Below, piece by piece: positions 51,979-60,634 of a stretch of DNA of 64,000 nucleotides. Source of the stretch: Bacteroidetes bacterium UBA7674 (lineage in GTDB: Bacteria > Bacteroidota > Bacteroidia > Chitinophagales > Chitinophagaceae); NCBI GenBank assembly GCA_002483105.1, contig DLHG01000011.1, forward strand, positions 62,001 through 126,000, read 5' to 3'. Numbering within the stretch: the first letter of the stretch is position 1; every line of letters begins with the position of its first letter. Both the position numbers and the translations under genes were made by a program. The notes beneath the pieces were generated by a model. It did no database searches, was not told the DNA's origin, and was given only the letters and a program-made list of their open reading frames with translations.

Positions 51979-54123
51979 ATGAAAAAATTCTTGTTATCCA
52001 TCTGTGCGGTAGCTATGCTATTGCCCGCTCGTGCAGATGAAGGTATGTGGATACCTATGCTCATCGGTAAGAATTATGCTGAAATGTCCCGCCTGGGGCT
52101 CACGCTTTCTGCCGAAGATATCTATAGCATCAATAACAGCAGCCTGAAGGATGCCATACTGCATTTCGGCGGTGGTTGCACTGCTGAGGTGATCTCCAAA
52201 GAAGGTTTGGTACTCACCAATCACCACTGCGGATATGATGCCATTGCTACACTAAGCACTGTACAGAAGAACTACCTGGACAACGGCTTCTGGGCAAAGA
52301 ACAAATCACAGGAATTACCGGCTGAAGGACTAAGTGTAATGTTCCTTGAGCGCATGGAAGATGTCACCAGCATCGTTAAGACTTCTATCGGTGGTGCTAC
52401 AGGTAAAGAGTTCACCAAGAAATTTGACGCTATAGCTAAAGAGTTGTCAGACGAAGCAGCTGAAGATGGTAAATATGTAGCCAATGTAAAAGAATACTTT
52501 GGTGGCAACCAGTTCTTCCTGTTGGTGTACAAGAAGTACACCGATATTCGCCTGGTAGGTACGCCTCCTAAATCATTAGGTAAGTTTGGCGGCGATACGG
52601 ACAACTGGATGTGGCCACGCCATACGGCTGACTTCTCTATGTTCCGCATATATGCAGGTAAAAACAATGAGCCTGCTGCTTACTCTGCAAGCAACGTACC
52701 ATTCAAACCTAAGCACCACCTTCCGGTAGATGCTTCAGGGCAAGACGAAGGCGACTATGCTATGATCATGGGTTATCCGGGTCGTACTAACCGCTACGAG
52801 GTGTCTTACGGTGTAAAGCTGTCTATCAACGAAACCAATCCTGCTATCGTTAGCATCCGCGACAAGCGTCTCGAAATTATGCGCAAGCATATGAAGGGTA
52901 ATAAAGCTGTTTACTTAAAACTCACTTCTTCCTATTCTCGTATTGCCAACTACTGGAAATACTTCATAGGCCAGACAGAACAACTGAAACGCCTGAACGT
53001 AGTAGGGGAGAAACAAGAAGCTGAAGAAGACTTCAGCATGTGGGCTCGTGAGAACGACCTGAAGAACCGCAGCCTGATGAACGAGTTCGAAGAGATATAT
53101 GAGAACTACACTCCGTATGCAAAGCATGGTGTTTATTTCTCTGAGGCTTTCCGTGCATCAACACTCACTAAGCTGGCTTCCTCTATGGGGCCGCTGGCTG
53201 CCGCGCTTAAGAAAGGTGAAGACGCTGACAAAATCAAAAAGCTGACCGAGGATGCTCAGAAAGGATACAAAGCATTAATGAAAGAGTATGATGCCGGTAC
53301 AGAGAAAGAAATATTCGCTGCAATGGCTAAGATGTACTACAACAATGTTCCTGTAGATCAACACCCGTCTGTGTATGAAGAAGTGATATTCAAAAAGTAC
53401 GGTAAAACAGATAAGGCATACACAAATTATGCTAACTACGTTTTTAGCAATAGCTTCCTGGCTAATGAGGCTAAGTTCAAGGCATTCCTGAAAAATCCTA
53501 AGCTGGAGCAAATTGAGAACGATCCTGCTTATATCTACACGCAAAGCTTCGTAAAGAACTTCACTGAGAAATATGCACCTAAGATCGAAACGTTCAATAA
53601 TGAGAAGAAAGATCTGCACAGAAGATATGTTAAAGGCCTGATGAAAATGAACCCGGGCAAAAAGATGTATCCTGATGCGAATTCTACTATGCGTGTCACT
53701 TATGGTAAAGTAGCAGGCTATAGCAACTCAGAAGGTAAGAAGTTCAATCACTTCACCACCCTCGATCAGGCAGTTGCTAAGTACAAGCCAAACGATGATG
53801 AGTTCGATATGCCTAAAGAACTGATAGCATTGGCTAAGAAGAAAGACTATGGTGTTTGGGCCGATAAAGACGGTACACTGCATACCTGCTTCATTACAGA
53901 TAACGATATCACAGGCGGTAACTCAGGTAGCCCTGTTATTAACGGTGATGGCGAACTGATAGGTACGGCATTTGACGGTAACTGGGAAGCAATGAGCGGC
54001 GATATAGCTTTTGATAAAAAGTACAAGCGCACCATCGTTTGCGATATCCGCTTCGTACTTTTCTTAGTTGACAAGTTAGGTCATGCACCAAACATCATCA
54101 ACGAAATGGATATTTACAAATAA
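51979..54123 (+). CDS. S46 family dipeptidyl peptidase (DPP7-type)
   Basis: 714 residues with a signal peptide (KKFLLSICAVAMLLPARA). Serine exopeptidase of the DPP7/DPP11 family, likely periplasmic. The triad is His in LTNHHCGYDAI (about 82), Asp in PRHTADFSMFRIYA (about 217) and Ser649 in TGGNSGSPV. The position 18 residues after the Ser (AFDGNWE, Gly667) is Gly as in DPP7, which prefers hydrophobic P1 residues, not Arg as in DPP11, which prefers Asp/Glu. A strong terminator follows. Confidence 0.93.
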   Translation: MKKFLLSICAVAMLLPARADEGMWIPMLIGKNYAEMSRLGLTLSAEDIYSINNSSLKDAILHFGGGCTAEVISKEGLVLTNHHCGYDAIATLSTVQKNYLDNGFWAKNKSQELPAEGLSVMFLERMEDVTSIVKTSIGGATGKEFTKKFDAIAKELSDEAAEDGKYVANVKEYFGGNQFFLLVYKKYTDIRLVGTPPKSLGKFGGDTDNWMWPRHTADFSMFRIYAGKNNEPAAYSASNVPFKPKHHLPVDASGQDEGDYAMIMGYPGRTNRYEVSYGVKLSINETNPAIVSIRDKRLEIMRKHMKGNKAVYLKLTSSYSRIANYWKYFIGQTEQLKRLNVVGEKQEAEEDFSMWARENDLKNRSLMNEFEEIYENYTPYAKHGVYFSEAFRASTLTKLASSMGPLAAALKKGEDADKIKKLTEDAQKGYKALMKEYDAGTEKEIFAAMAKMYYNNVPVDQHPSVYEEVIFKKYGKTDKAYTNYANYVFSNSFLANEAKFKAFLKNPKLEQIENDPAYIYTQSFVKNFTEKYAPKIETFNNEKKDLHRRYVKGLMKMNPGKKMYPDANSTMRVTYGKVAGYSNSEGKKFNHFTTLDQAVAKYKPNDDEFDMPKELIALAKKKDYGVWADKDGTLHTCFITDNDITGGNSGSPVINGDGELIGTAFDGNWEAMSGDIAFDKKYKRTIVCDIRFVLFLVDKLGHAPNIINEMDIYK

Positions 54124-54143
54124 AGCGCAACTACATAAATAAT

Positions 54144-54180
54144 AAAAAAGGGCTGGTACATCACCAGCCCTTTTTTATTT
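54144..54180 (+). terminator. Rho-independent terminator
   Basis: AAAAAAGGGCTGGT (54144-54157) and ACCAGCCCTTTTTT (54163-54176), a perfect 14-bp stem, loop ACATC, then TATTT. It ends the S46 peptidase transcript. Confidence 0.9.
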
Positions 54181-54220
54181 TCTTTCGCTCCCGCTCTGTT
54201 TCTCCATCTACATTAAAGAT

Positions 54221-54330
54221 ACCCCTCCCCGTCCGAACGGATAGTTCATCCGGGCGAGCTTTCGGAGGAGGGCGCAATTGTGAAACCTGCGATAGCAGAT
54301 TTACAATTGGGGGTGGTGTACCTTGCGCAC
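54221..54330. repeat. Composite intergenic repeat A with 31-nt REP-like core
   Basis: The unit reads ACCCCTCC, then the 31-nt hairpin core (54228-54258), GGAGGAGG, then an imperfect inverted pair CAATTGTGAAAC and GATTTACAATTG, then GGGGGTGGTG. Repeat B at 55061-55167 has the same order. It lies between the S46 peptidase and dps. Confidence 0.8.
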
Positions 54331-54378
54331 TTCAAACCCGCTCTTCGCCCTGTTTCACCGCACTCAAGCAAAGCGTCT

Positions 54379-54852
54379 CTACTTCAAAAACGAAGAATAC
54401 ATCCACACCAATTTCTCCTGCGCCCGTATATAGTCACTCACCATCGAGTTAGTACCCTCATCATCTGCCTCAGCAGACAGATGCAGTATCTCTCTTTCCA
54501 TAGTCAGCAGGACATTGAACGACTCCACAATATGCTTTACGGCTTTCATGCCATCAGAGACATTTGTCTGCTCCTTGATGGTTGAAGTTTCAAGATAAGA
54601 AGTGAAACTATGGAGTGGGGTGTACCCGAGCGTAACGATACGCTCTGCTATTTCATCGATCTTCAGTTGAGAATCGTTATATAGCTCTTCAAACTTTACA
54701 TGCAGCTCAAAGAATTTCTCTCCCTTTATATTCCAGTGGAAACCGCGCGTATTGATGTAGAAAAGTTGGTAGTTGGCAAGTAAGGTATTCAACTTCTCCG
54801 CCAGTTCTTCCGATTTCTTCGGGTCGAGCCCGATATGATTCTTGTGTGTCAT
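54379..54852 (-). CDS. Dps-like ferritin (DNA starvation/iron storage protein)
   Basis: 157-residue Dps-type ferritin that oxidises and stores iron and protects DNA. Inter-subunit ferroxidase ligands fit His in NTRGFHWNIKGEKFFELH, and Asp/Glu in HVKFEELYNDSQLKIDEIAERI. The length is typical. It is monocistronic, with repeat DNA on both sides. A gene name such as dps fits but several paralogues exist in Bacteroidota. Confidence 0.93.
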   Translation of the reverse strand: MTHKNHIGLDPKKSEELAEKLNTLLANYQLFYINTRGFHWNIKGEKFFELHVKFEELYNDSQLKIDEIAERIVTLGYTPLHSFTSYLETSTIKEQTNVSDGMKAVKHIVESFNVLLTMEREILHLSAEADDEGTNSMVSDYIRAQEKLVWMYSSFLK

Positions 54853-54961
54853 GAGTATATGCTTTGCTACAATTACTCAAAATCAATGCCACCGAAGAGC
54901 TTAAAGGATAACATTAACTGATGCACAATTAGCAAAGAATGATACTACATTTATCTCTGGA

Positions 54962-55019
54962 ACTCGCCTCCTGGCAGGGAGGGTGGCCCTGCGTAGCTTG
55001 GTCGGGGTGGGCGACTCGC
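54962..55019. repeat. Dispersed repeat, second copy
   Basis: CTCGCCTCCTGGCAGGGAGG at the start and GGGGTGGGCGACTCGC at the end (55004-55019) parallel 51802-51859. Confidence 0.75.
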
Positions 55020-55060
55020 ACCCTCCGCTCTTCACTCTGTTTCTCCGCTCTGCTTAAAAA

Positions 55061-55167
55061 TACCCCTCCCCGTCCGAACGGATAGTTCATCCGGGCGGGC
55101 TTTCGGAGGAGGGGTCAATTGTAAAACCTGTGATAGCAGTTTTACAATTGGGGGTGGTGTTACTCGC
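55061..55167. repeat. Composite intergenic repeat B with 31-nt REP-like core
   Basis: Same order as repeat A. The inner arms are CAATTGTAAAAC and GTTTTACAATTG (perfect 12 bp) around CTGTGATAGCA. It ends GGGGTGGTGTTACTCGC. The 31-nt core is 55069-55099. Confidence 0.85.
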
Positions 55168-55174
55168 ACACAAA

Positions 55175-55208
55175 AAGAGCCGTCCCAACATACATTGGGA
55201 CGGCTCTT
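55175..55208 (-). terminator. Rho-independent terminator of rplY
   Basis: Arms AAGAGCCGTCCCAA (55175-55188) and TTGGGACGGCTCTT (55195-55208) form a 14-bp stem. On the minus strand it is followed by TTT and lies 20 nt past the rplY stop. Confidence 0.88.
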
Positions 55209-55227
55209 GTATATAACTGCTTTGAAA

Positions 55228-55815
55228 CTATTTCTTACCTGCTTTAGCTTCTTCAGTTTCTGCCTGGCGCAGGGCACGGGTAGTAACTACTGATGCTATC
55301 GGGATACGCGGAGAGTTCATGAACTCAATACCTTCTGCCTTTACGTCTTGTACACGAAGGTTATCACCTATCTGCAGGTCGCTGATGCTAACTTCCAGGC
55401 TTTCAAGAAGATGCTTAGGATAAGCACGCACTTTCAGGTTCTTTACTTTTATTTCAAGACGTCCACCTGCTTTTACACCTACAGACTGTCCTGTAAATTT
55501 CAATGGCAGGTTAGCGATAACTTTCTTGTCATCAACCAATTCCAGGAAGTCAATGTGAGTCAGGTCGTCGGTTACAACGTCAAACTGCAGATCCTTCATG
55601 ATCGTCTTGTACGTTTTACCATCAAGATTGATCTCAGCGATTTGGAAATCAGGAGTGTACACAAGGTGACGGAAACTCATTACCGGAGCGGTAAAGTGAA
55701 TAGTTTCGTTACCACCATAGATAACACATGGAACTTGTCCTTCAGAACGAACCTGGCGTGTTGCTTTTTTACCAAGATCGCTTCTTTTTTTACCTTCAAT
55801 TTTTACACTTTTCAT
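55228..55815 (-). CDS. rplY: 50S ribosomal protein L25 (general stress protein CTC form)
   Basis: 195 residues: the N-terminal L25 domain that binds 5S rRNA (MKSVKIEGKKRSDLGKKATRQVRSEGQVPCVIYGG), the middle FVTDDLTHIDFLELV-like stretch, and the long C-terminal TL5/CTC domain (VGVKAGGRLEIKVKNLKVRAYPKHLLESLEVSISDLQIGDNLR). Ends with an Ala/Lys-rich tail. It follows prs on the same strand with a 205-nt gap that includes a hairpin near 55900. Confidence 0.95.
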   Translation of the reverse strand: MKSVKIEGKKRSDLGKKATRQVRSEGQVPCVIYGGNETIHFTAPVMSFRHLVYTPDFQIAEINLDGKTYKTIMKDLQFDVVTDDLTHIDFLELVDDKKVIANLPLKFTGQSVGVKAGGRLEIKVKNLKVRAYPKHLLESLEVSISDLQIGDNLRVQDVKAEGIEFMNSPRIPIASVVTTRALRQAETEEAKAGKK

Positions 55816-56020
55816 TTTACAGTGTTTTGTTCTTCAGCGCCGAGCGGTTATCCGTCAAACATCCGGACGTTGAAAATTAGTTTTAAATAAGGTATCCCTT
55901 TTGGGGACGGATTTTTTTGTATAAACAGTATATCCCGGTTTCTCAACCGGAACGGTTGTACTCAATTCAATATTTAGAAGCCTCGTGACTTATCAACCTA
56001 TTAACGAGTCAACTTATCAA

Positions 56021-56965
56021 CTACTTCTTCTGACTATGTATAAATAAAGAACTTATTGACTTGTTCTCAAAAGTATTGCGGATAGCTATCGCAAAGAGGT
56101 CAGCCGTAGGCACTACTTTTATTTTATCACAACTTCCTTTCAGCGGTATGGTATCACAAACTACCAGTTCTTCCAGCTCAGAGTTTTGGATATTTTCATA
56201 AGCCTTGCCGCTTAATACAGGGTGTGTACAGAAAGCGCGAACTGATAAAGCACCACGCTCTTTTAATATGGATGCCGATTTACTCAGAGTACCTGCTGTA
56301 TCGCAGATGTCATCTATCAGCACCACATGTCTTCCGCTCACATCACCTATCACCGTCATAGCTGCTATCTCATTGGCACGTTTGCGTTGCTTGTCACAGA
56401 TAACCATATCCATCTCAAAATACTTCGCAACTTCACGTACCCTGTTGGTAGAACCTACGTCAGGGGCCGCAAAGATAAGGTTTTCCATCTTAAGATTTTC
56501 GATATACGGGATAAAAATTGCTGAACTATCCAGGTGATCCACGGGTATATCAAAAAAACCTTGAATTTGAGGGGCATGCAGGTCCATTGTCATTACCCTG
56601 TCCGCACCGGCTGTTGTCAGCAGGTTAGCTACCAGCTTGGAAGCGATTGATACACGGGGCTTGTCTTTACGGTCCTGGCGGGCCAGTCCGAAATAGGGTA
56701 TCACGGCCGTTATATAGCCGGCAGAAGCCCTGCGGGCTGCATCTATCATCATCAGCAACTCCATTAGGTTGTCAGAGGGGGCATTGGTGGATTGTACCAG
56801 GAAAACATAATCTCCGCGGATAGATTCCTGGAACACAGGCTGGAATTCACCATCGCTAAACTTTTGAATGGATATTTTTCCTAATGTTTTGCCGAAACAA
56901 GTGGCAATGCTCTCTGCGAGGTAATGTGAGTTAGTACCTGAAAAGATCTTTACTGATGGCTGCAT
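56021..56965 (-). CDS. prs: Ribose-phosphate pyrophosphokinase
   Basis: Makes PRPP from ribose 5-phosphate and ATP, 314 residues from the ATG at 56965. Signature segments are MQPSVKIFSGTNSHYLAESIA, FSDGEFQPVFQESIRGDYVFLVQS, ARQDRKDKPRVSIASKLVANLL and the PRPP loop VVLIDDICDTAGTLSKSA. It lies upstream of rplY, a common order. Confidence 0.96.
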   Translation of the reverse strand: MQPSVKIFSGTNSHYLAESIATCFGKTLGKISIQKFSDGEFQPVFQESIRGDYVFLVQSTNAPSDNLMELLMMIDAARRASAGYITAVIPYFGLARQDRKDKPRVSIASKLVANLLTTAGADRVMTMDLHAPQIQGFFDIPVDHLDSSAIFIPYIENLKMENLIFAAPDVGSTNRVREVAKYFEMDMVICDKQRKRANEIAAMTVIGDVSGRHVVLIDDICDTAGTLSKSASILKERGALSVRAFCTHPVLSGKAYENIQNSELEELVVCDTIPLKGSCDKIKVVPTADLFAIAIRNTFENKSISSLFIHSQKK

Positions 56966-57113
56966 GATTTTCTCGAATGGACTGCAAAGGTATGTAAAGG
57001 AACCTTTTGTCAAAGAAGAAATTAGTTTTTGTCCCGGGCTATTTTATTTCTCTCTTATCTGACCTGCTCAACCCGTTCAAAGCGTATATTTGACTCCTAA
57101 AATTGAATCAATT

Positions 57114-57530
57114 ATGAAACGTAACGCAACCGCAATATGGAACGGCTCGGGCAAAGAGGGCAAAGGTCATCTCACCACACAAAGCACTGTGCTGAATCAA
57201 ACGCAGTATTCCTTCGGCAGCCGCTTTGAAGAAGGTGTAGGTACTAATCCTGAAGAACTGATGGCAGCTGCACATGCAGGCTGTTTCAGCATGAAGCTGT
57301 CCTTTGTATTAGGCGCTGCAGGCTTCACTCCCGATGAGATACATACCAACTGTGTAATAACATTAGATCCTGCAGCTGGTTCTATCACAAAAAGTGAATT
57401 GACCCTTAAAGCTAAAATACCTGGAATAGATGACGCTAAATTTCAGGAATGTGCAGCTGAAGCAAAAGCTAATTGCCCCGTGTCTAAAGCTTATAATTGT
57501 GAGATAACGCTGGACGCACAACTTGCATAG
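57114..57530 (+). CDS. OsmC family peroxiredoxin-like protein
   Basis: 138 residues from the ATG at 57114. Organic hydroperoxide reductase fold. The two redox Cys are visible in HAGCFSMKLSFVL and ANCPVSKAY. It opens MKRNATAIWNGSGKEGKGHL, close to OsmC rather than Ohr. A hairpin terminator follows. Monocistronic. Confidence 0.93.
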   Translation: MKRNATAIWNGSGKEGKGHLTTQSTVLNQTQYSFGSRFEEGVGTNPEELMAAAHAGCFSMKLSFVLGAAGFTPDEIHTNCVITLDPAAGSITKSELTLKAKIPGIDDAKFQECAAEAKANCPVSKAYNCEITLDAQLA

Positions 57531-57547
57531 TAAAAAAATAATTACAT

Positions 57548-57586
57548 AAAATGATGGCGCAAGTTTTCCTGCGCCATCATTTTTAA
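57548..57586 (+). terminator. Rho-independent terminator
   Basis: AAAATGATGGCGCA (57548-57561) and TGCGCCATCATTTT (57570-57583) pair over 14 bp, then T. It ends the OsmC transcript. Confidence 0.88.
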
Positions 57587-57790
57587 AGAAATATTTTAAA
57601 CATATTTTCCTGTCTCTATTTGTAATGTGTTTCTGGTCAATTTTTTGATTTAATATGATGACCAACCTCATCCTTTGACCCCAATTTAATCTTTGCATTT
57701 GTCGAAATACAGGCAGACATTTGCATCCGATTACCCTCCTACCAGAAAAGCAACATGTTTAATTTTTTAAAAGAAAAGAAATAAATCCTA

Positions 57791-58411
57791 ATGGGATACA
57801 GGAATTTTGTGTGTTTGAACATAGCTATTATTGGTAATGGCCCTAGAGTTGCACTTTTTGCTGAACAACTGGCAAGAGAAGGACATACCGTTTTTATAGG
57901 ACTAAATGAAGATGAGGACGATGATGTCCTTGTAGATTCAGAATTGGATAATATTTTCTTTGAGAATATAGAGGACGCTTCAGCGCAGGCCGATGTGATC
58001 TATATGGCAGTACCTGCGGATAGAATTCGTGAGGTGGCCTATATGATGGGTGATGTGCGTGATAAAGTGATAATAGATGCTTCTGCAAATATTGATCCTA
58101 AACCGGAGCATTATGTGGCCACACTAAAAGCAGCAATTGCTATAACAGGGGCAGAGGACATGGTCAAATCGTATTTCCTCGCACCGGAATTTGATGCTCG
58201 CGAAGCAGGCGATATTTTCTTTGCCGGAAACAGTAAGAAAGCGAAGTCTGTAGCTATGCTGCTTGCCAATAGCCTCGGCTTTAAAAACACTTACGACTTC
58301 GGCGATATAGATACCGTTCCGTTACTTGAAGACATGGCCCGCTGCTGGTACAACCTCGCCATCAAACAAAACCTGGGGAAGAATATTACGTTTAAAATAG
58401 TAAATCGCTAA
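57791..58411 (+). CDS. NAD(P)-binding protein (F420-reductase/PDH-like Rossmann)
   Basis: 206 residues. The Rossmann start IAIIGNGPRVALFAEQLAREGHTVFIGL and the DVIYMAVPADRIREVA, DKVIIDASANIDP pattern resemble NADPH-dependent F420 reductase-like or prephenate-dehydrogenase-like N-terminal domains. A downstream TTG (57815, at NIAIIGN) would give the usual short start. Substrate unknown. A 16-bp hairpin terminator follows. Confidence 0.8.
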   Translation: MGYRNFVCLNIAIIGNGPRVALFAEQLAREGHTVFIGLNEDEDDDVLVDSELDNIFFENIEDASAQADVIYMAVPADRIREVAYMMGDVRDKVIIDASANIDPKPEHYVATLKAAIAITGAEDMVKSYFLAPEFDAREAGDIFFAGNSKKAKSVAMLLANSLGFKNTYDFGDIDTVPLLEDMARCWYNLAIKQNLGKNITFKIVNR

Positions 58412-58427
58412 GCGACTAACAACATAA

Positions 58428-58466
58428 AATAAGAAAGCACTGCTCAAGCAGTGCTTTCTTATTTTA
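58428..58466 (+). terminator. Rho-independent terminator
   Basis: AATAAGAAAGCACTGC (58428-58443) and GCAGTGCTTTCTTATT (58448-58463), loop TCAA, with outer A-T pairs extending it. Probably acts on both strands; it lies between convergent genes. Confidence 0.88.
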
Positions 58467-58473
58467 TTACTCC

Positions 58474-58499
58474 CGTCATTGCGAGGAACGAAGCAATCT
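58474..58499. repeat. Dispersed CGTCATTGCGAGG repeat
   Basis: CGTCATTGCGAGGAACGAAG, then CAATCT. A near copy is at 62858-62883 (GAGGCACG, CAACCT). This short word occurs between genes in many bacteria. Confidence 0.75.
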
Positions 58500-58538
58500 A
58501 ATCCGGACGACCGTCAGAAAAATAATTATTGGAAACGA

Positions 58539-59258
58539 CTACAATCCACTCGTCAGCACATCCGCAATATGCATCGCCTTAATAGAGAGCTTGTTCTTGT
58601 CTATATACCCCTGCATATGCATCAGGCAGGAAGAGTCAGTTGAGATAATATATTGCGCGCCTGTATCTACAGCACTCTGCACCTTAGTATAAGCCATGCC
58701 ATTGGATATCGGTTCAAACTTAACCGCGAATGTTCCACCGAAACCACAACAGGTTTCCGCCTCTTTCATCTCTACCAATTCAAGTCCGGCAACATTGCTC
58801 AGCAACTTTCTCGGTGCCGATTTTATACCACATTCACGCAACGCACCACAAGCATCATGATAAGTTGCTTTACCTGTAAGGCTCGCACCAACATTTTCCA
58901 CCTTCAAAACTTCAGTAAGAAATTCAGTAAACTCGTACACTCGTGGAGTAGTACTCTTGCACATATTGTGTTCCGGGCTGTTGTCAAAAATGCCATCATA
59001 ATAGTTGCGCACAAAACCCACGCATGAACCACCGGGACTCACGATATATCCATCCTCTTTAAAGTCGTTCAGGAATTTCGCTCCAACAGTTTTTGCCTCC
59101 TGCTTGTAGCCGGCATTATAGGCCGCTTGTCCGCAACAGGTTTGTTCAGGATTATAAGATATCTCGCAGCCCAGTTTCTCCAATACCTTCACCATGTTCA
59201 TAGCCGTCTCCGGATACAACTGGTCAACAAAACAAGGTATAAACAACTGAACTTTCAT
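58539..59258 (-). CDS. (Fe-S)-binding protein, LutA/LldE-like
   Basis: 239-residue protein with two CCG heterodisulfide-type motifs, CCGQAAYNAG (about 42) and CCGFGGTFAVKF (about 167), and SPGGSCVGFV plus HDACGALRECG. It matches the LutA/LldE subunit of L-lactate oxidation. The LutB and LutC partners are not in this window. It follows ribH by 7 nt on the same strand, suggesting a shared transcript, without an obvious functional link. Confidence 0.92.
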   Translation of the reverse strand: MKVQLFIPCFVDQLYPETAMNMVKVLEKLGCEISYNPEQTCCGQAAYNAGYKQEAKTVGAKFLNDFKEDGYIVSPGGSCVGFVRNYYDGIFDNSPEHNMCKSTTPRVYEFTEFLTEVLKVENVGASLTGKATYHDACGALRECGIKSAPRKLLSNVAGLELVEMKEAETCCGFGGTFAVKFEPISNGMAYTKVQSAVDTGAQYIISTDSSCLMHMQGYIDKNKLSIKAMHIADVLTSGL

Positions 59259-59265
59259 AAGCTTA

Positions 59266-59775
59266 TTAGTGAGACTTTAACGAACGACTATTCTGTATCA
59301 TTTTAAGAGCCGTTATAGCCGCTTCTTCTCCCTTGTGCCCGTGTATACCTCCAAGGCGTTCCCATGCCTGTGCTTCATTCTCCAGCGTCAGTACACCGAA
59401 GATAACTGGCACCGGCAACGTAAGGTTCAGTGCAGTAATACCATCCGTCACACTCTGGCATACATATTCAAAATGTGGCGTTCCTCCACGTATCACTGTA
59501 CCAAATGCGATGATCGCTTCGGGTTTTGCTTCAGCAGAAGCAGCATAGTGTTCCCATAGCTGCTTCACAGCAAAAGGTATCTCTATACATCCCGGCACCA
59601 CTACTTTCTTAATGACAGAAGCATTTAGTTCACTACAAACTCTTTCACAACCATTTACCAGTTCGGTAATTATCTTATCATTCCATTCCGTGCACACTAT
59701 TGCTATGCGTGCATTTGCCAACTCCTTAAGTGATGCAGTATCGAGTAGGGTACTGCTGTTCTGCGATTGTGCCAT
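59266..59775 (-). CDS. ribH: 6,7-dimethyl-8-ribityllumazine synthase
   Basis: Penultimate step of riboflavin synthesis, 169 residues. Hallmarks: VVVPGCIEIPFAVKQLWEH, EAIIAFGTVIRGGTPHFEYV, VTDGITALNLTLPVPVIFGVLT and a C-terminal GHKGEEAAITALKMI. A 13-bp hairpin lies just upstream. No other rib gene is near and no FMN riboswitch is apparent. Confidence 0.95.
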   Translation of the reverse strand: MAQSQNSSTLLDTASLKELANARIAIVCTEWNDKIITELVNGCERVCSELNASVIKKVVVPGCIEIPFAVKQLWEHYAASAEAKPEAIIAFGTVIRGGTPHFEYVCQSVTDGITALNLTLPVPVIFGVLTLENEAQAWERLGGIHGHKGEEAAITALKMIQNSRSLKSH

Positions 59776-59790
59776 ATCCTAAATTGAAAA

Positions 59791-59826
59791 ACGCCCCTTT
59801 TTTCCATAAAGGTAAAAAAGGGGCGT
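59791..59826 (-). terminator. Rho-independent terminator of the TPR gene
   Basis: ACGCCCCTTTTTT (59791-59803) and AAAAAAGGGGCGT (59814-59826) pair over 13 bp, with T following on the minus strand. It separates the TPR gene from ribH. Confidence 0.85.
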
Positions 59827-59847
59827 ATAAAATGTTGTTATCAGAAA

Positions 59848-60549
59848 TTATTCCAGTTCGCCGAGCATAGCCAGTTGTTTCACAACCTTGCCTGCTTCCT
59901 GGCTTTGCGGATATTCGTCGCGTATTTGCTTGTACAGTTTCTTAGCTTCTTCAGGTTTGTTCACCTTCTCATAAGCCAAACCTGCACGGAACAAGTAGAT
60001 AGGTGCATGAAGCGCATTGTCTTTCTTGTCAGCTGCTTTCTTGTAGAAATCAATTGCCTTGTCAGTGTTGCCGGCGTTCATGTGTGCATCACCTATTGCG
60101 CCTAATGCGCTGTATTCTACCAGTGTGCCTTTACCGTTAAAGTCTTCCAGGTATTTAATAGCGTTCTTGCTGTCGCCTTTTTTCAGGTAACAAACACCCG
60201 CATAATACTTGCTTAAGTTACCTGCGTCAGTACCACCGTATTTTTTTATTACCGCAAGGTAGCCTTTGTGTTGACCATCACCGTTCAGTGCTTTGTCCAC
60301 AGAGTCAGTCAGCATGTATTTGTTAGCGAAGTACATCATAGAAGATGCCTTTTCGTTATTAGGCTCCTGGTAAAGCTTCTGGTAACCGAAATAACCTGCC
60401 ACTACCAATACCACTGCTATCACCACACCATTGATGCGATTTTTGTTCTTTTCGTAAGAAACCTGGATCTTATCCAATACTTCCGCGCCGTCCGGTACGG
60501 ATGTGTCAATGTTCTCTTGTCCGGGTTTGTTTCTTGCTGAATTAGCCAT
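59848..60549 (-). CDS. Membrane-anchored TPR protein (YfgM-like)
   Basis: 233 residues. A single membrane segment (NRINGVVIAVVLVVAGYFGYQKLY, about 34-57) is followed by four or five helix pairs (NLSKYYAGVCYLKKGDSKNAIKYLEDF; GAIGDAHMNAGNTDKAIDFYKKA; YLFRAGLAYEKVNKPEEAKKLYKQI), typical TPR units, on the periplasmic side. It is similar in build to YfgM. Function in this organism is not known. Followed by a terminator and ribH. Confidence 0.88.
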   Translation of the reverse strand: MANSARNKPGQENIDTSVPDGAEVLDKIQVSYEKNKNRINGVVIAVVLVVAGYFGYQKLYQEPNNEKASSMMYFANKYMLTDSVDKALNGDGQHKGYLAVIKKYGGTDAGNLSKYYAGVCYLKKGDSKNAIKYLEDFNGKGTLVEYSALGAIGDAHMNAGNTDKAIDFYKKAADKKDNALHAPIYLFRAGLAYEKVNKPEEAKKLYKQIRDEYPQSQEAGKVVKQLAMLGELE

Positions 60550-60634
60550 TTTGTATAGTAAAAATTATAAATTAAATTCTTGTGACCCTTTCGGGGTGCA
60601 ATTATAAGGTTTTATCAGTAATTATCCACTTTTG

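Larger units (their letters stand above)
54853..55227. other. 375-nt gap: dps promoter side, repeats and rplY terminator
   Basis: No gene is supported. From left to right it holds the upstream region of dps (no exact promoter recognised), a GC-rich dispersed repeat at 54962-55019 (related to 51802-51859), composite repeat B at 55061-55167 with a 31-nt core at 55069-55099, and the rplY terminator. Confidence 0.7.

Noticed and set aside
54221..54330. Composite repeats as a CRISPR array
   Set aside because: Only two composite units, with no regular repeat-spacer pattern and no cas gene; they are palindromic intergenic repeats.
55880..55925. Hairpin TCCCTTTTGGGGA in the leader of rplY as a riboswitch
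   Set aside because: Too short, and no conserved riboswitch core is visible; perhaps a weak leader hairpin.
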